64,000 bases of DNA from Oscillospiraceae bacterium. Its GTDB lineage: Bacteria > Bacillota > Clostridia > Oscillospirales > Ruminococcaceae. The notes under the pieces are model-generated. The model saw nothing but the letters and a program-made list of their open reading frames with translations. It searched no databases and was not told where the DNA came from. This document shows, piece by piece, positions 17,776 through 27,491 of the stretch. The stretch is taken from contig SVMR01000001.1 of NCBI GenBank assembly GCA_015067315.1, forward strand, positions 87,292-151,291. The letters run 5' to 3'. Both the position numbers and the translations under genes were made by a program. Position 1 is the first letter of the stretch. Each line of letters starts with the position of its first letter.

Positions 17776-20700
17776 TTAATCGGGGTTATTAATTTCAATA
17801 TAGGATACTCCCGGATACATCTTGGATACTTTTATTTCGAATTTTATATCATTATAGGTCAAAACAAGTGTTTCAGCTTTAAGAAGTCCTGCCGGTGTTT
17901 TAGCGTCTTCTCTGTCGCTTTCGATCCATTCGCCTATCCATCTGTCACAAGTCGTTGCGGAATTATTCCAGATGAAAGAGTTCGTAAGATAATCTTCGGG
18001 GTCCTTTTCATCAGTATTATTTGTATACATGTATACTTTTCCGTCATTACTCGTGGTACTGAATATCATTTCAGCCGCAAAAGTTCCGGCTGGTGCATTG
18101 AGCAGCTGCATTGTTACCGACGAATGCGGAAGGTCTATCCATGTATAACTGTTACAGCCTCCGGTTTCTCCGGAACTGTAACCAAAGTGTACTGTTGCGC
18201 TATGGTTGTTGAAAGTGTTTTCCTTTCCATTTGCATAAATATTGTTGTTATTATTCCAGTCCGCACCCGTTATTTTTACTGTAGGTGTAAGCGATTTTAC
18301 AGTGTATGTCGGCAGTTTGTTATCCGTATAAGTTGTGGTTTTACTTCCGATATTAAAGCTGACGCTCGTCGTATAGGTTCCCGCATACTGGAGTATCTCC
18401 TGAGATTTCTGCGAATATTTGATTACACCGTTTACGACGTTAAACTCGATGCTGTTGTCGAAGTTTACAACACTTTTAATGGTGTATCCTCCGTGTTCTT
18501 CCGAATTATTATTGTAAGTCAGATTCAGCTTAATGTTGCCGATTCCCCGAATAGGCTGTCCTTCAAAGTCCTTAATTTCGATTTCAAGACCTTCAATTTC
18601 ATGCTCTGTCATAAACGGATCTTTCGCGTTGCCGCTTTCATCAGCTCCGAATACCGTATCATTGCTGTAATCTCCGCTGAGGGTTACCGTAACGGTCTGA
18701 ACAACTTTTTCCTCATAATCGGTAATTTTGAATACCATCGGTTCGTCTCTTTTGCCGTCCGGAACAAGAATTCCGTTTTCGTCAACTTCGGCAGAAACCA
18801 TTTCACCCTTTTCATTGTCATAATAGTTCCATACCCGGACTTCTGTCATTTCCCAATAGCCGTCCTGCTTATCCTTTATTTTGGGAATCGGGAAATTCCA
18901 TGTGGTGGTAGTACCATCATCGGTTGTGAAAACTCTGCTGCCTTGAACTTCAAAAGTTTCCGAACCGTTTGTAATCATTGCCGCAACCGTCGCCGTTTCA
19001 GAATGATCTATTTTTACTGTCATTTTTGCGTCGCCATCCGGAGCGTAAATATATTCTACCGGTACGGGATCTTCCGTAAGCTCGGGCGGATCCGGAGAAA
19101 TCATTTCAAACGTAGGCGAACTTATTACCTTCGTAATACGGTTTTTCAGGTTGATCTCAACATGGCTAAAAACCCACTTACCCGGAGAAGCTTCATCAGT
19201 ATCGAAGATTCCCGTATAATATTTTCCGTCCCATTCAAGATCAACCGCATCCATGGTGCTCATACCTCTGTCCTGTTTATAACAAAGGTCAACTTTCTCG
19301 AGTTCGGTCATCTCATTGTTCGCGTTATCATAAATGTTTACCCTCATAAAAAGGGTTTCCGGTCTGGTTTCATCATAAAGGAAACTGGTCGGATACTGTG
19401 TTGTTGTAACTTTTACCTTGATTCCGAGTTTTACGTCTGCTGTAATCTGTAATCCGGACGAAAGTTCTTCATAAACTCCGTCAAGAATAACATATTGCAG
19501 TTTATATTCACCCGAAATGTCAAATCTTGCATTTCCGGTCCAGTATCCGTCTGTAACATTATAACTGAAAGGTACGTCTATCGTACTGTTGTCGGGTCCG
19601 GTGAATCTTCCCTGAACTTTATCCGGCATTTTTTCGCTGGAAGCAAAACGCAAAGTAATTTTTGTCGAATAATAGTTATCACCCGTCATAACGTAGAAGC
19701 TTCTTTCGCCCAAAGGAAGTTCGCTGCAGCTTACCTCTCTAATGGTAAAGCCTTCGATAAATACTTCCGGAACAAAATCAAGAACATATTCCTGTCCGTC
19801 AAGTTTGACCGTGCGAAGAACATAGGTACCGGGAGCATCGAAGGTATAGGTTGCTTCCCATTCCGTCTCCGAACCCGTTTTTCTTGTAAATATCATTTCA
19901 TCTTCTTTTGAACCCTGGGTATCGCTGATTTTTCTGAGGAAAAATGCAGTAAGGTTACTCGGCTGGTCACCTTCAACTTTAACCGTAACAGTTACTGTCA
20001 AAGGTTCTTCTCCGTCAAACCTAAACTCGGTTTTGTCAACGGATGCGGTAACGGTACGTGTTTTTTGTGAAAGATCTTTGTTTTCCGCCGGAAGAAGTTC
20101 CTCATCCGTTCCGAACTGAATATTAAGCTGTCCCTGAATATTCGCGGCAGAAAGAACTTCTTTATTGCCAACATCGTCACCGTTGAGGTAAACAATTGCT
20201 GTAATTTTTCTTGCTTCGTTTTTTTCGAGTTTTGTAATTCCTCTTTTGATTTCTCCTGCATTTTCTTCTCCCTCGGTTTCATCTTCACCAAGAGAAACGC
20301 CGCCTTCTGTTACAATAAGAGGAACAATAACTCGTCCGTTTTCAGCAAAATAATGTTCGGTATCCATTCTTGCCGTTGCAAGATACTGTCCCTCTCCGGC
20401 TCCGCCGTCTCTGTCGATGAAGGCAACTTCAAGAGATTTAAGAAGCTCAAGGCTTCGCGCCTGGTCTTCCGGAGTTTCCGCATAATAGATGTAACAGCTT
20501 CCCTGACCCTGGGTGGTGGCATCCGTGCTTATGGTCGTTTGGGAAGAACCGTCTTCCTGATTCCAGATTCTGTTTTCGCCTTCATAACCGTCAACGTACT
20601 GAACCGTTTCCATTTTAAGGGTAAACGTTGTTCCTTCCGGAATTTCTTCAGGTTGATATTCATAATGGTCCCTTGCGTTATACCAGGTTCTGGTTCCGTT

Positions 20701-22500
20701 TTCATCTTCCGGGGCATCCCCTTTATAATATACGGTTGTGACTTCTTCCTTTTTTTCTGTGCTTCCGTCCTCGTTTTCAACCGTAATGCTTCTTGTCATG
20801 GTGTAAAGGTTGACTGTTCCGCCGTTTTCGTCCGTTCCTGTTACAATTCTGTCTTCCGAAACAATAATTGCCCCGCCTTCAAGGACAAGAACGCTGTTGT
20901 CGTTGTTTGTTCTTACCCAAAGGTCAATTACCATTGCGTAAGTATCTTCCGCGGTGGCTACGCCCGCTTCGTTATCGACATTTACTTTAATAGAATCCGT
21001 ATAGTCATAGTCGATTTTGAAATAACTCGGTTTTGTAGCATTGGTAACGACAGTTGCATTAATTTTACCGTCTATCGTCATATTCAAACTACTGGCATTC
21101 ACAGTTGCTTTAATTAGCATATCCGAAATACTGATGTTTGTTCCCAATCTTTGTTCAAGGTTATAAAGAACACCGTTGGTAATCTGTATATCTACATTTA
21201 CCGTGCCTCCACCAGCCATGCTAAGCAAAGTGCCTATTCCAAATCTATCCAAATAGTTAACGGAAAAATCCGCAATCGTATAATACTCCGTTTGATTACT
21301 TTTTTTCATCAAGCAATCGTCAACGACCATCAGTCCTTCGACAATAGTGCTGAGTTTGTCATCGTTCCACTGGAAAATCTGCCTGTTTTGTGCCCCTTCG
21401 ATAAGGTTTCCGTTTTCGTCAAGCTCCAGCAAGTCGCTGATTTTTTTAAAGTCTCCTTTAAGAAGTTTATAGTCGTTGATAAAAGCTTCAAGGTTTTTAA
21501 TTACGATTTTTTGAGTTCCGCCGTTGGTTCCGTCCGTAATTTCTACAACGTAATCTCCCTTGTTATCTCCGGAAGCAACGAACGTGTTGATTTTATTAAG
21601 AACATACTCCCCTGTTATATCTTCATATTTCTCTTTGTTACCGCCGTAAATACGGAGATACTGAAGGTTTATCGTCGCCGCAATCGCTTCCGCCTCTATC
21701 TCATGCGTTTTGACAAGTTCACCGTACATTAATCTTAGTACCTCTACGTCCGCGCGGGTTACTGTTGCGTTTTTATATTCGGGCTCTGAGTTCATAGTTG
21801 CGGTCATATGCGTTCCCAAAAGCCCTGCAAGAGTATTCATCCACTCGGTGTTATCTACAATTCCGCTGAAAGTACCTGCAGCATCGCCGTTTCTCGCATC
21901 CGCTGTCTGCTGCAAATCATATATATTTTTTTCAAGACCTTTCATTTCCCTTTTCACGGAGGAAATCGCTCTTATGCCGACTTCGGTCGCTTCTCCGAAA
22001 TATCCGGGAATACCTTCCGTTTCAGGGACCCATGACATATATTGGAAGTCTGTGAAAGAACCGTTTATTCTTCCGTCGGATCCGTATTTTGCACCGATAA
22101 GCGGTTTGGAAATAAGCGTGGTTGTATTAAGCTTTGCAGGTCTTAAAACAAGGTTGTCAAGACCGTATCTTGCATCGTTAAGGTTAACAAGGTTTCCCCA
22201 GGTTGTATTGGCCACCATAACGTCCTTATCCGTTGCTGCCGCGGAATCCCCAACCTTGGATTCTTCGGGCGGAGTTGTTCCGTTCCCTGTTGCAAGCGCA
22301 ATCTCAAGGTTGCCGTTTGCGGCAACGTTTGTCGCAACTTGCGAAACCTCCGGCGCTCTTGAAATGGTAAGCCACGCAAAAGATGCGGAAGTAAGCATGA
22401 TTACGGAAAGCGCAAGCAGCATTGCAACCGCGGCAACTTTCTCTCTTATTCCCGGTAAAGCCTTCTGATATGCCTCAATTCTTTTTTGTGTTTCTGTCAA
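17776..22500 (-). CDS. SipW-type secreted filament-like protein with Ig-like stalk, 1574 aa
   Basis: A short cytoplasmic N-terminus and one hydrophobic segment (about residues 22-43) end in SASFAWLTISRAPEVS, the same signature as the 805-residue paralogue. The ANGNLEIAL, TTWGNLVNL, YGLD and YGSDGRI motifs follow in the same order as in that paralogue. The shared strand motif VYLNGDD is near residue 770. After it, about 700 extra residues form tandem beta-sandwich modules of 110-130 residues, such as SVDKTEFRFDGEEPLTVTVT. No C-terminal anchor is present. TTG start (22500) with AGGGGGTG eight bases upstream, overlapping the end of the previous gene. I infer a subunit fused to a long Ig-like stalk, perhaps a tip or cross-linking component. 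Secretion through the local SipW peptidases is likely. Confidence 0.78.
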   Translation of the reverse strand: MTETQKRIEAYQKALPGIREKVAAVAMLLALSVIMLTSASFAWLTISRAPEVSQVATNVAANGNLEIALATGNGTTPPEESKVGDSAAATDKDVMVANTTWGNLVNLNDARYGLDNLVLRPAKLNTTTLISKPLIGAKYGSDGRINGSFTDFQYMSWVPETEGIPGYFGEATEVGIRAISSVKREMKGLEKNIYDLQQTADARNGDAAGTFSGIVDNTEWMNTLAGLLGTHMTATMNSEPEYKNATVTRADVEVLRLMYGELVKTHEIEAEAIAATINLQYLRIYGGNKEKYEDITGEYVLNKINTFVASGDNKGDYVVEITDGTNGGTQKIVIKNLEAFINDYKLLKGDFKKISDLLELDENGNLIEGAQNRQIFQWNDDKLSTIVEGLMVVDDCLMKKSNQTEYYTIADFSVNYLDRFGIGTLLSMAGGGTVNVDIQITNGVLYNLEQRLGTNISISDMLIKATVNASSLNMTIDGKINATVVTNATKPSYFKIDYDYTDSIKVNVDNEAGVATAEDTYAMVIDLWVRTNNDNSVLVLEGGAIIVSEDRIVTGTDENGGTVNLYTMTRSITVENEDGSTEKKEEVTTVYYKGDAPEDENGTRTWYNARDHYEYQPEEIPEGTTFTLKMETVQYVDGYEGENRIWNQEDGSSQTTISTDATTQGQGSCYIYYAETPEDQARSLELLKSLEVAFIDRDGGAGEGQYLATARMDTEHYFAENGRVIVPLIVTEGGVSLGEDETEGEENAGEIKRGITKLEKNEARKITAIVYLNGDDVGNKEVLSAANIQGQLNIQFGTDEELLPAENKDLSQKTRTVTASVDKTEFRFDGEEPLTVTVTVKVEGDQPSNLTAFFLRKISDTQGSKEDEMIFTRKTGSETEWEATYTFDAPGTYVLRTVKLDGQEYVLDFVPEVFIEGFTIREVSCSELPLGERSFYVMTGDNYYSTKITLRFASSEKMPDKVQGRFTGPDNSTIDVPFSYNVTDGYWTGNARFDISGEYKLQYVILDGVYEELSSGLQITADVKLGIKVKVTTTQYPTSFLYDETRPETLFMRVNIYDNANNEMTELEKVDLCYKQDRGMSTMDAVDLEWDGKYYTGIFDTDEASPGKWVFSHVEINLKNRITKVISSPTFEMISPDPPELTEDPVPVEYIYAPDGDAKMTVKIDHSETATVAAMITNGSETFEVQGSRVFTTDDGTTTTWNFPIPKIKDKQDGYWEMTEVRVWNYYDNEKGEMVSAEVDENGILVPDGKRDEPMVFKITDYEEKVVQTVTVTLSGDYSNDTVFGADESGNAKDPFMTEHEIEGLEIEIKDFEGQPIRGIGNIKLNLTYNNNSEEHGGYTIKSVVNFDNSIEFNVVNGVIKYSQKSQEILQYAGTYTTSVSFNIGSKTTTYTDNKLPTYTVKSLTPTVKITGADWNNNNNIYANGKENTFNNHSATVHFGYSSGETGGCNSYTWIDLPHSSVTMQLLNAPAGTFAAEMIFSTTSNDGKVYMYTNNTDEKDPEDYLTNSFIWNNSATTCDRWIGEWIESDREDAKTPAGLLKAETLVLTYNDIKFEIKVSKMYPGVSYIEINNPD

Positions 22501-22514
22501 TTTTAAGGCACCCC

Positions 22515-23945
22515 CTAACTTTCAAAGGTTGAATATATGTCGGCAAGATAATTTATAAAAAAGGTAATCCGTTCGTTATAAAAACAAATTCCCTCAAATT
22601 CCCAACGAATTATCAATTCATAAGTTCCCGCTCCGGGAAGATATTCTCCCGGCATGATTTTAAAATCATGGGAACCGTTTAAATCATTCTGAACATACTC
22701 TGTTTTAAAATTTTCTTCGGCGCTTTCAAAAACCGGGTTTCCGTCCGAATATCCGGAAAGAATGTTTATAAAAATGCTCTGCGCCGCTCCGTTTTCAATC
22801 CATTCTTCCGGAAAGCTTGTTTCAAGCCATTCCCCTCCGGAAAGGATATAAGGTTTTTCTCTTTCTTCCGTTTCAACAAGCTGTTCAACAGAAGAAGCAA
22901 TTTTTATTTTTCCGCTTTCAAAATCAATCGGCGTTGACAAAACTTCGTAAGTTTCCGTCAAACCGGAAATCGCGGTTGTTTCAATCGCAACGGTAATTTC
23001 TTTTTCCGGTTCAATTCCCGCCTTTTCAAAATCAAGCAGAACCGACTGTTTGCCGTCTATAAAATGGATTTCCGAAACCGAAAATTCCGCATCCGCTCCG
23101 CCGGAAACAAGATAATAACTTCCCCCGTTATCAAGGCTTATCTTCGTTCCCTCCGGAAGATTTTCAAAAATCCCATCTTTGACAATACCGATTTTCACCG
23201 TTTTTATTCCGCCCGGAAGATCCATCGCAACCGGAAGTTTTCCGTCCGAATCAAAAAACGGCAATGCTTTGATTTCCGCTTTTGTTCCTGCGTCAACAGT
23301 CGGCGCGCTTCCTTCGGCGTTTCCGGAAGAACTTTCCGGACTTTCGCTTTCCGGTTCTTCCGCCGGAGGATTTTCCCCGGTTCCCTCTTCCGGAGGAATA
23401 TCCGTGGTTCCGGATTCGCCGGAACTTTCTTCAACCGCGGCCGCTTCCAAAAAAACGACCTTGAATCTTCCGGAAAGTTCCGTTCCCAATGCAACCTCAA
23501 CCGTTGCGGTAATTTCGCCGTGTCCGCCGGAAGGCGGAATTATTTTCATCTCAACCGATGTTTCGGTTTCGCTTCCGATTTCAATTTCTTCCCCGGAGGA
23601 AAGATTTTTTTCTCCGATTCTGAATTCAGCCAAAACGTCTTCCGTTCCGGTTCCCTCGGATTTAATATTCCAGCTTATTTTTTCTTTCGTGTCCGCTCCG
23701 GAAGATTTAACCGGAATCAAAAAAGTTTTTTCTTCCGCAGTTTTTCCAAGATAAACCGTAACCGGCGTTTCGCCGTTTTTAAAAAGAACTTCGCTTTCAA
23801 TTTCCGGTTCCGGAATTTCAAGAACCGTGCTGCAAAAAATCCTGTTGCTGTATCTTGCCTGGGTCTCCCCGATTGAAATCCCAAAAGTTCCGGCAAAAAG
23901 AACCGCCGAAAGGAGAACGCAGGCTTTTATTCTATTGTTTTTCAA
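22515..23945 (-). CDS. SipW-type secreted protein with Pro/Glu/Ser linker, 476 aa
   Basis: The signal segment MKNNRIKACVLLSAVLFAGT ends in GETQARYSNRI, resembling the camelysin/TasA processing site (small residue, then A-R-Y-S-N/D). An N-terminal beta domain (about 35-170) is followed by a 50-residue low-complexity linker rich in Pro, Glu, Ser and Gly (about 172-225). A second beta-rich domain runs to the end, with no wall or membrane anchor. TTG start at 23945 after AGGAGAG. It lies between the 205-residue camelysin-like gene and the 1574-residue gene, with a 14-bp gap to the latter. Probably a minor filament or adaptor subunit. No known family recognised beyond the signal type. Confidence 0.72.
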   Translation of the reverse strand: MKNNRIKACVLLSAVLFAGTFGISIGETQARYSNRIFCSTVLEIPEPEIESEVLFKNGETPVTVYLGKTAEEKTFLIPVKSSGADTKEKISWNIKSEGTGTEDVLAEFRIGEKNLSSGEEIEIGSETETSVEMKIIPPSGGHGEITATVEVALGTELSGRFKVVFLEAAAVEESSGESGTTDIPPEEGTGENPPAEEPESESPESSSGNAEGSAPTVDAGTKAEIKALPFFDSDGKLPVAMDLPGGIKTVKIGIVKDGIFENLPEGTKISLDNGGSYYLVSGGADAEFSVSEIHFIDGKQSVLLDFEKAGIEPEKEITVAIETTAISGLTETYEVLSTPIDFESGKIKIASSVEQLVETEEREKPYILSGGEWLETSFPEEWIENGAAQSIFINILSGYSDGNPVFESAEENFKTEYVQNDLNGSHDFKIMPGEYLPGAGTYELIIRWEFEGICFYNERITFFINYLADIYSTFES

Positions 23946-23990
23946 AAGAACCGCACTCTCCTTTCCGCTTTTTTAAATAATCAGTTTCCG

Positions 23991-24608
23991 TCAGTTTTCT
24001 TTAATAACTTCCGCAACAACGTGCGGCTGAAGAAAGCTTGTATTTTCCAATCCTTCCGTTTCAACGGTTATTGTAAAGGTAAAACAGGAAAATTTCCCGC
24101 CTTCAAGAACATAGAAAAATTCCTCTTCGTTCTCCAAAAAGCTGAAAAGAACTCCCGTTCCGAAGGATTTATAAAAAGTCGAATCTTCCTCAATTTCCGC
24201 CGCCGTTCCGATAATCGTTTTTTCCGTTTCTCCGTTTTTGAAAACAAGGCTTACTTTCTTATTTTCAAATTCCGGTCCCGCCGCAAGCTGAATTGTTATT
24301 TTCTGATCCTCCGAAAAATATTTTGTATTCGAAGTTCCGTTCGCAACGGTAAGGGTAAGGCTTGCCTTTCCTTCGGAAACAACCCAATTTATGTTTTCGC
24401 CTTCCGCAAAAGGAACAAATTTTTCCTCTTCAATTTTTCCGAAGCAGATATGTTCCGGTTCCCGGACTTCAAAAACAATTCCTTTTTGAATTTCGTCCCG
24501 GTATCTTGCAAAAGCGGGCGCGGCGGAAATCACAAAAAACAAAACGCAAAGAAGAAGCGCCAATGCGGCAAAACCCAAAACGGAAATTCTGCTTTTTTTC
24601 TGTTCCAA
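23991..24608 (-). CDS. Small camelysin/TasA-like SipW-type secreted protein, 205 aa
   Basis: One hydrophobic segment (VLGFAALALLLCVLFFVISA) ends PAFARYRDEIQKGIVFEV, very like the TasA/CalY cleavage region where a small-residue site is followed by aromatic and acidic residues. The rest, about 170 residues, is beta-rich with no cysteine pair and no anchor. This is the size of camelysin and TapA-type proteins. The TTG at 24608 has GGGGGAG 9 bases upstream; the in-frame ATG at 24629 (seven codons earlier) has no ribosome site. It follows the beta-helix gene by 39 bp in the same unit. It may be an initiator or accessory subunit (inference). Confidence 0.72.
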   Translation of the reverse strand: MEQKKSRISVLGFAALALLLCVLFFVISAAPAFARYRDEIQKGIVFEVREPEHICFGKIEEEKFVPFAEGENINWVVSEGKASLTLTVANGTSNTKYFSEDQKITIQLAAGPEFENKKVSLVFKNGETEKTIIGTAAEIEEDSTFYKSFGTGVLFSFLENEEEFFYVLEGGKFSCFTFTITVETEGLENTSFLQPHVVAEVIKEN

Positions 24609-24647
24609 AACCGGCGCTCCCCCTTTCATAATTTTTCAAAAAAATGT

Positions 24648-26786
24648 TTATTCCGTTTCTTCCTGTTCGGGCGCGGAAACGGTTACAACCGTCATATCGT
24701 TATTCGGACTCGAACCTTCCGCAATCCATTCCTGCTCAACAGGATGGCTGAAAGTTCCGCTTATAATCTCAACGGTTACGTTCGTCGCATCCGGTTCGTA
24801 AACCTGAAGAGCTTTTCCGTTTTTCGAATCAAGAACGGTTCTGATAAGATTTCCGTTTTCGTCAACCGCTCCGGTTTCTCTGATTATAAGACCAATCGGA
24901 TGTCCGTAGTTTGCCTCAATATAAACCGCGTCGCCCGTATCTTTCGAACCGCTTACCGCATAGCCGGGTTCACCGTAAGGACCGTTTCCGTAAATCTGTG
25001 AATCTATAATTTCAACAAATCCCGCTTTAAGGGCAATTCCCATATAAGCTTCAATTGTGCTGTTGTAAATAACGGTATTTCCGTCCTTCTGCGGCTGATA
25101 AATACCAACGCTCCAACCGCTCATTCCCGTAGCTTCAAGAGTGCTGTCTATAATCCGGATATCTGTTCCTCTGCTGTCCGGGTTTCCGCCTCCGCAAATT
25201 ACATATCCCTCTGCAACAAGTTCGGATTTTTCAATAATAAGCTGGGTTTTCTGTTCGGAAGCTTCGCCGTTTCCAAGAATATAAATTCCGCAGGTTCCCG
25301 CGTCGGTTTTGCAGTTATAAAGGCGGATTACCGAATCCGTTTTATTTCCTGCGGCATTATCGGTTACACGAAGTCCGTAATCAAAACCGTTGATTTCAAC
25401 TCCGCTGAGTGTAACTTCCGCACCGGAAGCAATAATTCCTCTTCCCGTTTTTTCCGAAGATTCATTCTCAACTTTTCCGTTGAGCATAAGAAGGGAACTT
25501 CCCTCCGGAACTTCAATCGCATTTCCCTTGGCTTCAATTCCGGGAAAACTGATTGATTTTCCGTTAAGATCGATTTCAACGTCTGCGTTTTCCGGAATTT
25601 CAAGAGAACCCGTCAATGCAATATCGCTTGTAAGTTTAATAACTTTTCCGTCATTTGCGTCTATCTTTTCCCGCAAATCGTCGGCAGAACCCGCTTCAAC
25701 GGTTTCCTGTTCTTTTCTGTTCTGAACGGAAACGTTTACCGTTGCCGGAAACTGCAGCGCTTTAAGTTCCTCAGCGGAGAAACTTTCTTTTCCTGCCGCC
25801 CGTCTTCCAAGTTCCGTATCGAATTCCGTCGCGGCTTCAATTTCCTGATAATCGCAAAGATATGCGTAAATTCCTTCCGCAACATAATAATAAGTTTTTC
25901 CGCCGACAGAAACTGCGTTTTCTGTACTTATAGTTCCTTCGTATCCGTCATTTTCGGAAAAAGCGGCAAGGAACTGTTCCGGAGTTTTTTCTCCGTCAAC
26001 GGTTGCAATTCTTTTTGTATTGATAACAATATCTTCGCTGTCTTCGGCAAAAACCTCTACTGCAAGCGGTTCAAAAGTCGCTTTGTCAAAATCATATTCA
26101 ATGGGACGAAGATATTCCGTTATATTCATTACTGTTCCGCCTTCGGTTTCTATGACTGTTCCCTTGACGTAATATCCAAGAACGTCATAGACCCATTGCC
26201 ATTTAAGCTCCGGAACGTTCGAAAAATCCTCGGAAATTCTGATGGAACCTTCGCTGAAAACGGTGTAGGTATAGGTTTCTTCGTTGTTTATATAAAATCT
26301 GTCAACCTGCTCGCCGTTTTTTGTTCCGGACTTGTCAACGTAGAAAAAGAACCTTTTTTGCATTGCGTCCGTATCCACAGAAGCTTCATTTGTTCCAACG
26401 GAATTTATCATCGCTTCTTTGGAAACGCCGACGCTTACGTCAAGAATCTCTCCGGCCGCTCCGTCCATCGAAAGACCGACAATTCCGCTGTCGCCGGGTC
26501 CCGCCTGAATCGGGCGGTCATCAACGGTAATCTCTCCGCTGAACCCCCAGGATTCAACTTCAAAAACAAGTCCGCTTGTGTGAACAATGTTCGTGTACCA
26601 TGCCGAAGTCATTGCAAAAAGAATTACAATGGTAAGAACAATTGTAAAAAAAGCAAGGGCAGCCTTCATCAGGATATTTTTCTGCGCCTTCAAAAGTTCC
26701 GGCGAAACGGAACTTCCCGCAGAATTGTTATTCAGTTTCAGAATCTTCGGAATCTTCTCCGGGTTCCAATTGAACTTCATCAACAT
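24648..26786 (-). CDS. SipW-type secreted protein with right-handed beta-helix, 712 aa
   Basis: A 40-residue cytoplasmic leader and one hydrophobic segment (AALAFFTIVLTIVILFAM) end in TSAWYTNIVHTSG, matching the AW-Y/F-T motif of the neighbouring preproteins. Residues about 70-370 are beta-rich. Residues about 370-640 have the spacing of parallel beta-helix coils (VIKLTSDIAL, DVEIDLNGKSI, RGIIASGAEVTLSG, YGLRVTDN). The tail is acidic with no anchor. Its start overlaps the end of the SipW-type peptidase gene by 59 bp, with GAGGAG inside that gene, which implies translational coupling. Beta-helices of this type occur in adhesins and glycan-binding proteins. A tip adhesin is an inference. Confidence 0.75.
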   Translation of the reverse strand: MLMKFNWNPEKIPKILKLNNNSAGSSVSPELLKAQKNILMKAALAFFTIVLTIVILFAMTSAWYTNIVHTSGLVFEVESWGFSGEITVDDRPIQAGPGDSGIVGLSMDGAAGEILDVSVGVSKEAMINSVGTNEASVDTDAMQKRFFFYVDKSGTKNGEQVDRFYINNEETYTYTVFSEGSIRISEDFSNVPELKWQWVYDVLGYYVKGTVIETEGGTVMNITEYLRPIEYDFDKATFEPLAVEVFAEDSEDIVINTKRIATVDGEKTPEQFLAAFSENDGYEGTISTENAVSVGGKTYYYVAEGIYAYLCDYQEIEAATEFDTELGRRAAGKESFSAEELKALQFPATVNVSVQNRKEQETVEAGSADDLREKIDANDGKVIKLTSDIALTGSLEIPENADVEIDLNGKSISFPGIEAKGNAIEVPEGSSLLMLNGKVENESSEKTGRGIIASGAEVTLSGVEINGFDYGLRVTDNAAGNKTDSVIRLYNCKTDAGTCGIYILGNGEASEQKTQLIIEKSELVAEGYVICGGGNPDSRGTDIRIIDSTLEATGMSGWSVGIYQPQKDGNTVIYNSTIEAYMGIALKAGFVEIIDSQIYGNGPYGEPGYAVSGSKDTGDAVYIEANYGHPIGLIIRETGAVDENGNLIRTVLDSKNGKALQVYEPDATNVTVEIISGTFSHPVEQEWIAEGSSPNNDMTVVTVSAPEQEETE

Positions 26787-27486
26787 GCGTCAGCTCCTCA
26801 ATAAGTTCTGCTTTAATCCGTTCGTACATTTCGTTATATTCTTCTTCGGAAATTTCCGGTTCTTTTTCTTCCGGAACTTCCTCATTTTTGAGTTTTTCCA
26901 TTTCAAGAATTGCGTTCAGCTCCTGCTGAATGCTTCCTACGCTGCTTTTAAGAATAAAAGCGGCAAGAAGAATGCTCGGAAGGGCAATACATCCCAAAAA
27001 TCCGATTTTGCTTGTGAATAATGATAATAAGTCAGCCAAAATATTGTCATCCCCCGAATGCCAGACAACTTTCCCCACAAAATTGCTGCTGTCAACATAA
27101 AACACGTCCGAAACAAGGTTTGCGTCGCCCTTTGTTTCCAAAAGAACTCCGCCCGCCGTTTCCATTATTTCAACAACTCTGTGGGTAACAATTTTCCCCC
27201 AAATTTCCTGGACTTGGGTCCGGAAACAGATTATATCGTCAACCATTATGGTTTCAATATCAACTTCTCTTGTAATAAGCAAGGTGCCGATGGGCATCGT
27301 CGGTTCCATACTTCCGGTAACGACCCGGAACATCATAAATCCGCCGATGTTGACATATCCGTTGCTCAAAACCTGAATTACAGCATAAAGGCAAAAGACA
27401 ACCGCCACCACAAGAAGCACCGTAACAAGGGTGCTTATCCAATGATGAAGGCGGGAATCGCCTTTTTCAAACTTATTTTCATTCAT
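26728..27486 (-). CDS. SipW-type (Ser-His-Asp) signal peptidase I, first copy
   Basis: A 252-residue membrane protease. An N-terminal transmembrane helix (about 17-41) precedes catalytic Ser59 in VVTGSMEPTMPIG, His102 in IVTHRVVEI where ordinary bacterial peptidases have Lys, and Asp121 in TKGDAN. The Ser-His-Asp pattern is that of SipW and ER-type signal peptidases. A second hydrophobic segment (about 155-185) leads to a cytoplasmic coiled, acidic tail of about 65 residues not found in a minimal SipW. It starts 5 bp after the stop of a 436-residue substrate-like gene and overlaps the beta-helix gene, so it sits among its presumed substrates. It should cleave the AW/AR-type signal segments of the locus. 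Confidence 0.9.
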   Translation of the reverse strand: MNENKFEKGDSRLHHWISTLVTVLLVVAVVFCLYAVIQVLSNGYVNIGGFMMFRVVTGSMEPTMPIGTLLITREVDIETIMVDDIICFRTQVQEIWGKIVTHRVVEIMETAGGVLLETKGDANLVSDVFYVDSSNFVGKVVWHSGDDNILADLLSLFTSKIGFLGCIALPSILLAAFILKSSVGSIQQELNAILEMEKLKNEEVPEEKEPEISEEEYNEMYERIKAELIEELTHVDEVQLEPGEDSEDSETE

Positions 27487-27491
27487 AATAT

